Shown: in pieces, positions 33,681-43,099 of the stretch
How positions within the stretch are numbered: position 1 is the stretch's first letter
How the letters are laid out: every line of letters begins with the position of its first letter
NCBI GenBank assembly: GCA_963082975.1
Contig: OY720344.1
Span: forward strand, 64,136,546 to 64,200,545
DNA: 64,000 nucleotides
Direction: 5' to 3'
Source of the DNA: Labia minor
Lineage: Eukaryota > Arthropoda > Insecta > Dermaptera > Spongiphoridae
Translations under genes and position numbers: made by a program
The notes under the pieces: model-generated
Seen by the model: only the letters and a program-made list of their open reading frames with translations
The model's database searches: none
What the model was told of the DNA's origin: nothing

Positions 33681-34846
33681 TTTACTAATAAAACCATAAT
33701 GTATCTCTAAAAACAAATCTCAACAAAACCTACTGGATTACACAAAGAACTTATAAATACAAAGATTTAAATTATTTTAAAAGTTGCCAACAATTCAATA
33801 ATACATTTGAATATTTGAATAAACAATTAAATATATTGGTAACAATTCAAAACATAGATAAAGAAATTTCAGAGGCCTTTGCTTAATAACAAATTAACAT
33901 AATTATTAGTAAAGAAAATAAATTAATTAATTAAAACAAAATCTTGAAAAGGCAATTTGTATTCATTTCAAAATTAGGGTTGTTTTCTTAACCAGCCAAA
34001 AGCACCTCCCTCTGCTTTAAAAAAACAAACAAACAAACTACTATGATTTTTTATGTTATTTTTTCTTTAACACCAAAGCATGTCAATTTTTATTCATTTC
34101 TTCTTCTTTTCCTCCCCGAATTCGTTGTAAAGAGAGGTCTAAAAATCTTTTTTTCTAAGAGCTGTTTTGTTCCTTTAAAGTCATGGTAAGCATAGTAAAT
34201 CTTGCGTTTCATTTTTTTTTTATAATGATCTGAGTCTTGAAATATTCTCGGTATCTTCAAAATACTCGTAAAAGAGAGTACAATTAAACCAAGTCGTACG
34301 ATAAATTTAATATTAAAATCCTCTGGCAATGTATTATTGTAATAACTAAAAAAATATTTATAATAATAAGTAAAACAAAAAGAGTATAAAAATAACAATA
34401 AATTCGGTGTAATTAATACTTCAGGAATACAATAATTATTTTTGATTTACATGAGCTTTTTTAAAATTTTAAATAAATTATCGAAATTCTCTTTAAATTT
34501 TATCTAAATTTTAATATTTTTTGATTATAAATAAAAATGTATAGAAATTAATTAAGTATATAATTTTTATTATTAAAATAGCCTTTAAAGATTCTAATAT
34601 GCTGTCCATTTGATATTTTTTTTCTAATAATCTAGCTACGTTCTATTTTTATTCGTTCATTCATTTAAAAACTAAATATACTATGATCATAAAAATCATT
34701 GAATTGTGTCATGAGGGTAGAATTTTTGTCATTAAAATATCAAACCGTAATCAAATACCAGAGGGCTTTATTTAACTTTGGGATTACGGATCAATAATTT
34801 AAAAAAATCCTAGGATAAAATAAATAATATAATTCAACTGTTCAAG
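33681..34846. other. AT-rich intergenic DNA
   Basis: No gene recognised. A 102-codon minus-strand frame (34398-34090) is Tyr/Phe/Lys-rich in the way random AT-rich frames are. Confidence 0.55.
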
Positions 34847-34859
34847 TGATGATTGATTG
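34847..34859. repeat. Target-site duplication, left copy (Penelope-like element)
   Basis: The 13-bp word TGATGATTGATTG recurs exactly at 37634-37646 on the other side of the element. Confidence 0.8.
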
Positions 34860-35892
34860 TAACGGAATTTTGTAAATTAAACCACATATTGATATTTGTT
34901 ATTGTAAATTTATTCAAAAAATACAAACATATACACAACGTTTCGATTGCTGCTTCTGCAATCGTTATCAAGCGACTGCACTGTTCGAGCGTCCAGTGAC
35001 AAGTGACCAATGATCATTAATATAAGACCAAAGTCACCAACCAGATGGCGCTCTGAACGTGCTTACAATTTCAAAATTACAGGAGAAAAAATAATTATTC
35101 TTAAACAATTAAATTAAAAATTATAAACAAAACGTGAACAACAATTATTTTATGAATAAATTGAGTTCTTTAATTTTACATTATTTATGATATTAATATT
35201 AAATTAAGCAAGAGATTTTGGAGGGAAGCAAGCCAGTTGTATTTGGCGCGAATTCAAACCAGTGTTGCCAAAAGATGATTCTCAACAAATGGAAAGTGAT
35301 GAGATATAATTATCTAAACATTAAAGTCTCTAAGTCCTAAAAAATAATAAAATTGATGATTAATAAATAATTTTAATAATTTTCAATTCACAAGATCCCA
35401 AATTTGATTTATTAAGAGGCCTTTGTCCTTGTTCATATTATTCTTATTTTTCATCAATTCCAGGCTCTCTTTAATCTTTCTTTTCCAATAATTCTGTTCA
35501 ATGTGTAGAATTTTTGTTGAATCAAACTCCACCACATGACCAGTAGTCAACACATGCTCAGCAATAGCGGATTGATTGCAATTTTTCAACCTTATTGCTC
35601 TGCTATGTTCATTGATCCTGGTTGATACTTTTCTGCCTGTTTCACCAATATAAACCATCCCACACTCACACGGCACTTCATATACGCCTGCATTCTCCAA
35701 TTTAATATGGTCCTTTAGTCTTGTTGTGAGAGAAGACATCTTTAAAAGAGGTTTGAATACAACTCTGAGGCCACACTGTTTTAATACATGGCTTATTCTG
35801 TCCGTAGTCCCTCTAATGTACGGCAGAGTAATCAAACCTGTGTATTCAATGGATGGTTCCGATCGCAATCGTTTAGTGCCATTAAAAATGCT
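34860..35892 (-). repeat. PLE left inverted arm
   Basis: Reverse complement of 36568-37600. It carries the full GIY-YIG endonuclease frame on the minus strand and the hammerhead-like motif near its outer end. The next 160 bp inward (35893-36055) have no partner in the right arm. Confidence 0.9.
34940..34971 (-). ncRNA. Hammerhead-ribozyme-like motif, left arm
   Basis: Mirror copy of the motif at 37489-37520, described there. Confidence 0.45.
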
Positions 35893-36055
35893 TTCTATCT
35901 TTCCTTTCGAGAAACCATTCAGTAAGAGAGCCGATTTCAACCGATTCTCCTCTAACGTAAGGTTACTTGGGGAGCATATTCTAAGAGCCCTTTGGTGTAA
36001 AGTTTTTACTATGCCTGAAATTTGTGCGGGATGATGATGTGAACTGGCATCTCTC
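35383..36055 (-). pseudogene. PLE linker and GIY-YIG endonuclease, inverted copy
   Basis: The frame reads ASSHHHPAQISGIVKTLHQR, the histidine-containing linker typical of PLEs between RT and endonuclease. It then reads TLPYIRGTTDRISHVL, followed by AGVYEVPCECGMVYIGETGR (a GIY-YIG-type start with a CxC pair), an R-x-N-EH motif and a TGHVV-DS...IL-E block to the stop at 35383. The endonuclease nicks target DNA to prime reverse transcription. This copy keeps the linker that the right-hand copy has lost, but it is detached from the RT because it lies in opposite orientation. The annotated ATG at 36072 lies in RT sequence beyond the junction and is fortuitous. Confidence 0.8.
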
Positions 36056-36058
36056 ACA

Positions 36059-36628
36059 TACCAGATAGCCAAATACCTTTCTAATTACCTTAAACCACTT
36101 TCCTATCAAACTTCCTCATTTGTTAAAGACTCCACTCACCTGTTCGAAATACTTAAAAAGCAGACCATCACCCAGAACGACATCTTAGCGAGCTTGGATG
36201 TTGAATCCCTGTTCACTAACGTACCTATCCACAACACAATTTCCATTTTAAAAGAAAAAGGCATCCCCCCTAATATCCTAGGTCTAATTGAATTCTGTCA
36301 AAGAGCGACTTACTTTGTTTTTGATGGTAGCTTTTACCAACAGACAGATGGTACTGCCATGGGCTCACCATTGTCTCCGGTATTTGCGAATATCTTTATG
36401 GAGGATTTTGAAAAAAGAGTTCTCCAGGGATTCCCGTTGAAACCTAAGTTGTGGCTCAGATATGTGGATGATATTCTAATCATATGGCCACATGGTAATA
36501 AAAGCCTGACAGAGTTTACGGCCCACACCAACACGATCCATCCCAATATTAAACTCACCATCGAGAGAGCATTTTTAATGGCACTAAACGATTGCGATCG
36601 GAACCATCCATTGAATACACAGGTTTGA
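36059..36628 (+). pseudogene. PLE reverse transcriptase, truncated at both ends
   Basis: The open frame enters mid-domain (QIAKYLSNYLKPLSYQ) and contains the RT motifs in order: SLDVESLFTNVPI (motif A with the first catalytic Asp), GTAMGSPLSPVFANIFMEDFE split over motif B, LRYVDDILIIW (motif C, YVDD) and HPNIKLTIE. At about 36568 the sequence jumps directly to the endonuclease region in another frame. The thumb and linker are missing and the frame closes at 36628. The N-terminal fingers are also missing. The catalytic Asp residues are intact, so loss is by deletion, not by slow decay. Confidence 0.85.
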
Positions 36629-37077
36629 TTACTCTGCCGTACATTAGAGGGACTACGGACAGAATAAGCCATGTATTAAAACAGTGTGGCCTCAGAGTTG
36701 TATTCAAACCTCTTTTAAAGATGTCTTCTCTCACAACAAGACTAAAGGACCATATTAAATTGGAGAATGCAGGCGTATATGAAGTGCCGTGTGAGTGTGG
36801 GATGGTTTATATTGGTGAAACAGGCAGAAAAGTATCAACCAGGATCAATGAACATAGCAGAGCAATAAGGTTGAAAAATTGCAATCAATCCGCTATTGCT
36901 GAGCATGTGTTGACTACTGGTCATGTGGTGGAGTTTGATTCAACAAAAATTCTACACATTGAACAGAATTATTGGAAAAGAAAGATTAAAGAGAGCCTGG
37001 AATTGATGAAAAATAAGAATAATATGAACAAGGACAAAGGCCTCTTAATAAATCAAATTTGGGATCTTGTGAATTGA
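36568..37077 (+). CDS. GIY-YIG endonuclease of the PLE, right-arm copy
   Basis: Frame from the deletion junction at 36568 to TGA at 37077. The first usable ATG is at 36592. The protein holds TLPYIRGTTDR, a GVYEVPCECGMVYIG core (GIY-YIG equivalents VYE/VYIG), RKVSTRINEHSRA (catalytic Arg and nearby His), IAEHVLTTGHVVEFD and EQNYWKRKIKESLELM. These match the endonuclease domain of Penelope-like elements, whose C-x-C and H residues bind metal. It is identical to the inverted copy as far as both are translated. It is fused out of frame to the RT fragment, so it is probably not made as a fusion protein. Confidence 0.8.
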   Translation, partial: SIFNGTKRLRSEPSIEYTGLITLPYIRGTTDRISHVLKQCGLRVVFKPLLKMSSLTTRLKDHIKLENAGVYEVPCECGMVYIGETGRKVSTRINEHSRAIRLKNCNQSAIAEHVLTTGHVVEFDSTKILHIEQNYWKRKIKESLELMKNKNNMNKDKGLLINQIWDLVN

Positions 37078-37488
37078 AAATTATTAAAATTATTTATTAA
37101 TCATCAATTTTATTATTTTTTAGGACTTAGAGACTTTAATGTTTAGATAATTATATCTCATCACTTTCCATTTGTTGAGAATCATCTTTTGGCAACACTG
37201 GTTTGAATTCGCGCCAAATACAACTGGCTTGCTTCCCTCCAAAATCTCTTGCTTAATTTAATATTAATATCATAAATAATGTAAAATTAAAGAACTCAAT
37301 TTATTCATAAAATAATTGTTGTTCACGTTTTGTTTATAATTTTTAATTTAATTGTTTAAGAATAATTATTTTTTCTCCTGTAATTTTGAAATTGTAAGCA
37401 CGTTCAGAGCGCCATCTGGTTGGTGACTTTGGTCTTATATTAATGATCATTGGTCACTTGTCACTGGACGCTCGAACAGTGCAGTCGC

Positions 37489-37520
37489 TTGATAACGATT
37501 GCAGAAGCAGCAATCGAAAC
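37489..37520 (+). ncRNA. Hammerhead-ribozyme-like motif, right arm
   Basis: TTGATAA (37489-37495) is followed by a 7-bp stem CGATTGC/GCAATCG (37496-37502 with 37510-37516) and then AAAC. The hammerhead core is CUGANGA-stem II-GAAA, so this copy keeps the layout and the GAAA side but differs in the CUGAUGA box. Hammerheads in PLE terminal repeats are established. Whether this variant cleaves is unknown. Confidence 0.45.
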
Positions 37521-37633
37521 GTTGTGTATATGTTTGTATTTTTTGAATAAATTTACAATAACAAATATCAATATGTGGTTTAATTTACAAAATTCCGTTA
37601 TAAATAAAAACAACCACCAAAGCTTTAATAATT

Positions 37634-37646
37634 TGATGATTGATTG
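37634..37646. repeat. Target-site duplication, right copy (PLE)
   Basis: TGATGATTGATTG, matching 34847-34859. It lies 33 bp outside the right arm. Confidence 0.8.
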
Positions 37647-40380
37647 AATCTAAAAGTTTTGGAAAAATTTATCTATTTTATAAAATACAAATATTTAGGA
37701 TATATATCGATATATTTCTCAAATATAAATAAAAAACTATATTAAATTTTTATATGCCATTCAAAGATATAGATATAACAATTTGGATTAAAAATAATAA
37801 TAATATATTTAATATAAGTATAAATGTGTGTGAGTGTGTAAAAATGCCTAAAATTTATTGAGTATTTATAGTATTTAACAGGTGATTAAATAAGTTAGGA
37901 AAAGTTTTTAGGTATACAATAGAAAAGTAAATATTGGTATATTAAGAAGGAATAGTAAATTAATGGAGGTGGCGTAGGACAGAAACGGATGGAGGGGTCT
38001 GATTGCTGCATCCAAAAAAAAAAATTCTATAAATAGATATATATGGTTTTATTGTATTATTGAGGATTATTTCACAATATTAAATTATAAAATTATATTT
38101 CAATTATCTATTGAATATAAATATATAATATATCAATTAATGAAACAATTAAACATAGGTTTTGAGTGAGAGAGGATAAATTTTATAAACTTATTTTATT
38201 TTTCTTTCATTGTCAGGATTAATTTAGATATATAATGTAAGTAGGTATTATATTTGTTTGAATTATTAATTGGCATTAAAGTTTCAAGGAATTTTGCTTC
38301 ATCAAAAATTTGATATTTGATATATATATTAGACTATATTTTAATTTTATTTATTTACAGATTCCTCTCATCCTCTATCCTCTATATGAGGTTACTTAAT
38401 TTTATATTAGAATATTGAAATTATCATATTTTATAAATACTCATATTTTTTGAAAAGTCACTGTTTTATTTTAATATAAATAATTATTTTTTTTTTTATA
38501 AATATATAAATATGAAGAATTTTCTACTTAATTGAGTAATCTCTGACATTTGATTATAATTCATGAAAATATGAAAATAAATATATATTAAAACATTAAA
38601 TTGGATTGATAGCAAAGTATTAATTAAATCATTTTATTGATAATTCTTTGAAGGTTGTTTGTTGGCAGGGGTCAGGGAGTTTTGATCAAACAAGCACCGC
38701 ATGAAAAAATCGTTCAATTAACATTTGGATTATCGTGTCATTTCTTTAAGATATAATAAGGTCAGAGAGGAGGCTTACATTATCCACCACTTGACAATTC
38801 ACTAATCTTGTTAAGCCTACGGCTTATCTACATTGGTCATATTAATATCAAATAAGTCAGTTTAACGCAATTTAAAATTGAAATGAAATTAACCAGTCAT
38901 CATTTGATCTTTACGAAACATGAGGAGAATGAAGCAGCGGTGGGAAGGGGGAATGGAATCGAAAAGGAATTGAATAAATATTTTAATTTCAAAATCAACC
39001 CATTTAAGAATAATCATATTATTAATTATTGTTTATATTTATATAAGTTACTAACTTTGAACAAACTCCTATTATTTATATATCTATCGAATTATATAAT
39101 AACATAAATAAATATACTATATTATATATTGTATATTAAATTTCCAAAATACTCCAAGATTTTATTAGAAAATTTACATATTAGGGAATTATGGAACTGT
39201 AATTGATTAAAGTAATTAAGCCAAAAGTGTCAATAAATATTATACTTTGGAAACATAATATCTATATATATATATCTATATAATGATAGAGCAAAGATTT
39301 CTCTGCCATATATTTTATTAAGAGATATGTATAATATAAGGATAGCTAGATAAATAACAATCTATCCACCACACTCATAAATTTTATTTATTCTTATATA
39401 CTTTTGAAATTGTGAATATCGAAGGTCTTATCAAACATTTTTCATTACAATATAATTTTATTTTATCAAATAATTGATTTATTAAATCATATAATCTTAC
39501 ATTCCGATTTAAATTTTATATACTACATATATTATATTTTATAAATTTCATAACTATGCAAAGCATAATTAAGAAAAAGGATATTTTTACTATTATACAT
39601 ACACATATATATGGATTGATTTTGTTATATAATAAATAATGTTTCCTTAAATTTGTTTTTATTATTCTTATAAATTCAAAGAAAATTATTTAAAGTTGCC
39701 GAAATCACACAGTTTTTAACCAATTACATTAATTATGATTTTATTAAAACAAGTTTTAAAGTTAAAAAAATCAATCTTAATCAATTTTTATTTTACCATT
39801 AAAAGCGGTTGAGATCAAAACATACGTTTTTTTTTATAAATTTTAAGGAAACGAAAAAAAATATAAATTTTTCTTAATCATTAAAAGAGTTCTATATTTT
39901 TGTGCAGAATTTTTTTTTTAATCAATTATAATAAGATTTTTTCGTTTATTTTTAGTCAAATATTAATTGTTTGAATTTTAAGATGTATAAATTTGTATGA
40001 CTATTAGGCATGGTATATGTTAAAAGAGACAAAACAGATGCAAGGTATTTAAAAATAAAATTCTGAGCGGAAATTACATAACCTCTATGCATCCCCATAC
40101 CTTGAGTTATAAAATGGAGATATCCTGGTATGTGAGGAAATTAGAAAAGAATTGTAAATGGATGGAGATGGCTCAGGGTAGAGGCGCACAAGCTTATGTG
40201 ATTCATTTCTGTTTGTATTAAGTACTATAGAATTTCTCAAAGGGTGAAAATAAAAATTTCAATTTAGAATAAAGAAGTTGGTATAATCCATTTTAGTGAT
40301 TGGAAATAAAAACAGGAAAGGATGTCGAAAGTTTATCAGCATCGAAATAAAATTAACTGGGTTACAATATCTCTCATCTT

Positions 40381-40416
<36 letters not shown>

Positions 40417-40424
40417 GCAAAATA

Positions 40425-40680
40425 CTTGGCGCTCTCTTTCATGAGGATGCGGGACGCTCGGGAGCCACAGCTTCCTTCACTTCCATCTTTCATCCATGCC
40501 GAGAGAGAGTGAGAGAGTTATAGAAAGAGAGAGAGAGATGAAGCAAGTCTGGAATGGATGCTGGAAGGACCGGTCGAGCCGCTCCCCGCATTCGATTGCC
40601 TGACTGCCTTCCAAGCCGTCTTCTGTTATTGGCAGCCGAATTAAACATCCTCATAATTTTATCTTCTCGAAACTCATACA
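40425..40680. other. GC-richer island, possible promoter/5' exon
   Basis: Composition jumps from AT-rich to mixed, with CG-bearing words (GGGACGCTCGGGAGCC, GACCGGTCGAGCCGCTCCCCG) and a GAGA tract (40501-40540). On the minus strand a 63-codon frame (40681-40490) ends in the GAGA tract. In AT-rich invertebrate genomes such islands often mark transcription starts. No splice-supported coding exon could be defined. Confidence 0.3.
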
Positions 40681-41565
40681 AATCATAAGCTTATCTGTAA
40701 AAATGCTCCGATATAATATCATTTAGCATTTTTTTATAGCTCTAATCTAATAAATAAATAAATTCTACAAATATTCCAATTATAACTATATAATTAATAA
40801 TATGTTACATAATTATTAATCTGTTAATCAGTCTTTATAAAATTGATTTAAAAATATAAAATTATATATTATATAATATTAACATTGGCATTCACAAATC
40901 TTATCTATTTTTTTTTAATTTTATTTATAATCGATTTCATTATTATAAATATAAATATAATTTTACATTTTTATTCATAAGGAAAATTCATCAAAACTGA
41001 ATTTAATATATTCTTTGAATTTTTAAGATCACAAGGTAATGAAATGAGTTGGTATAATATAAAACTCTATCATTCAATGTTATTACATTATAACCTAATT
41101 TCAGTATCTTTGATTAGTTTTAATTAATTAATTTAGCTTTTTCTTATATATTCAAAGAACCACTTCGTTGTTATGTTACAACACAAATTCGAATTTAAAA
41201 AAATTACAATTACTACATAATCCACCCAAGGATTGTAATCTATGTAAAGTATACAGAAATAAAATAAAATAATTCTAAAAAATTTAAATCTCTCAAATAA
41301 ATATTTATAAATGTATTTTATTTTTATAATATCAAATATAATATTAATTATTCAATTATTTTCTTTATAAATTTTAAAATATATTCTATATAAAAATGAA
41401 TTCAAATATTTTTATAATAGCGATATAAATATAAATATAAAAATATAATTATTAATTTTAGTTAACTAGAATTTTTATAATTCGTAGAAATAGTGTTAAT
41501 GAAAAAGGCTAACTGTTAGGCTAATAAATAACATAAAAGTCAAAGTGCTTTGTTTTGTTTTAAAG

Positions 41566-41703
41566 ATCATCGATGTCATCGTTTTGAAGAACCTAACCGA
41601 TAATGGAGATGGAAAAGTTGAGTTCAAGTTTTTTACCTTCGTAAGGGAATGTAAATATGTTTACATGAGACATCGGACAGCTTCTCGTATCCGTTCCTTT
41701 AAG
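41566..41703 (+). CDS. Candidate internal exon of a host gene, unknown product
   Basis: Exactly 46 codons open in phase 0 (IIDVIVLKNLTDNGDGKV ... RTASRIRSFK), flanked by a T-rich tract and TTTTAAAG| acceptor on the left and TTTAAG|GTAATC donor on the right. Codon use is mixed, unlike the surroundings. There is a basic end and one Cys. I do not recognise the family. The neighbouring exons cannot be located in this window by eye. Spliced RNA or conservation in a relative would settle it. Confidence 0.4.
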
Positions 41704-42510
41704 GTAATCAACTTCACAATACTATTCTAAACAATATTATATAAAAACTGTAATCCGATATCAGCTTATAATTTAATACTATAAGAAAATCTTTAAAGTC
41801 AGAATATTCTCATAATTAATATATTAGATTAGATTAATTAGATTACAAAGACCTACCAGTAATTGGTAGCCTAAGGCGCCTTCTAATATGCTTCAATAGA
41901 ATTATTATATCATGTTATACGATAGGATTTAATATAAAAAGGATTTATAAAATAAATATAAGTGATTGATTGTGATGGTTAAACTCACAATCAAATAGAA
42001 ATCATATAATGGTGTTCAATTTCATCAAAATTGAACCATCCCCTCTTTCCACCCCTCCAACCACTTATCCATCAATCCCATAAATACATTTAAGTTGCAA
42101 ATCAATAAACAGCTGAAGGGATTATATTATTAATTATATTTTTATTAAAAAAATAAATACAATTTGAAAATCATTCTAAACTTCCCTGGAAATATTTGTT
42201 TCACTTTACCTTCAAAATGATATCCAAGATATGATTTTAGAGAGATAAAAAAAAAGAGATCGACATGATCTCCTTTCCATGGGCGTGGTCACGTACAGGT
42301 TCAAATGATAAATAAAATAAAATATTAAGAAAAACTAGAGTTTAACGTCAAAATATAAAAAAAAAATAATAACGAGATTTTAATATGTTCTTATTAATGA
42401 ATTATTCCTTTTATAAATCTATTTTAAATTTATTTTGTTCTTCAGGAATTGGAAGGAAAAACCGAAAATTTCTTTGCCTTATAAAAAGACACTCTGTAAT
42501 TGATTGTTAC

Positions 42511-43099
42511 TTTTTACTATCTCGAGAGAGTTAGTATTGCGACCACGAACATTTTCGATTTCGAGATTTTGATGTTTTTATACGTTTTGAAGGTTCCTGA
42601 GTCATTTTCACTAAGGTTGAGAAAAATGTCTGTATGTGTGTGTGTGTATGTAGACAAGATTACGCAAAAACGGTTTGAGATAGATTAATGAAATTTGGTA
42701 TATGGGCATTATTAAAAATTCGTAGTTTTTTATCGACTTTTAAGAAATGTAGCTCTTTTGGAAGAGGATCATTACCTACCACGTTTTCATTTTTCTTCCA
42801 CTAAACTGACCGTAAAAATAAAGATATATGTTTGATAGTTTTTCACATGATTAAAAGTTGTATAAAACTGCCATATATAGAAATTTCAGCTTGATTGAAT
42901 CGCTGAAAGTACCGAAATTTTTTTAACACTTTGACTGATAATCACGCGCCAGCACGAGACGTGGCACCATCAACAAAGAGACAAACACGCGCTGGTTTAA
43001 TAAATATTAATTTTAATTTATAATTTAATTAATTTAATTTAATTTAAATATAAAATATGTTAATTAATCCAATTCAAATAGTCGAGTGGAGACACTCCA
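42511..43099 (+). mobile_element. HINE family C copy, full length
   Basis: The head TTTTTAC + hairpin (ACTATCTC-gaga-GAGTTAGT) + GTATTG is followed by the same ordered words as the other C copies and a (TG)n tract at about 42633-42650. It ends with the stem-loop GAGTG-gaga-CACTC (43084-43097). The subterminal GAGATAGT of the tail has decayed to AAATAGTC here. Confidence 0.75.

Larger units (their letters stand above)
36568..37600 (+). repeat. PLE right inverted arm
   Basis: 1,033-bp partner of 34860-35892. Downstream of the endonuclease stop it contains the AT-rich 3' region and the hammerhead-like motif. Confidence 0.9.
34860..37633 (+). mobile_element. Penelope-like element (PLE) with inverted terminal arms and one-sided tail
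   Basis: Bases 34860-35892 and 36568-37600 are inverted copies over 1,033 bp, at a constant coordinate sum of 72,460, with no difference that I detected. Between them lies 675 bp with a reverse transcriptase fragment. Beyond the right arm only, 33 bp (37601-37633) precede the 13-bp target duplication. Inverted 'pseudo-LTRs' with a short extra tail at one end, RT plus a GIY-YIG endonuclease, and 3'-end copies in opposed orientation are all known features of PLEs. The copy is defective: the RT lacks its N-terminus and the RT-to-endonuclease linker is deleted on the plus strand. Arm identity argues for recent insertion or gene conversion. Confidence 0.9.
37647..42510. other. AT-rich intergenic DNA with one GC island and one candidate exon
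   Basis: Most of it is plain AT-rich sequence. A T homopolymer of more than 30 bases starts at about 40382. The island at 40425-40680 and the exon at 41566-41703 are given separately. Confidence 0.55.

Noticed and set aside
34090..34398. 102-codon minus-strand ORF
   Set aside because: Composition (Tyr, Phe, Lys, Ile) is that of unselected AT-rich DNA, with no motif or splice context.
6964..43099. Reading the TTTTTAC-hairpin heads in reverse as LINE/SINE 3' stem-loops with short A-tails
   Set aside because: This was attractive because every head has five or six T outside it. However, the inverse motif plus a second stem-loop at the other end, and the lack of duplications, fit a Helentron/HINE design better.
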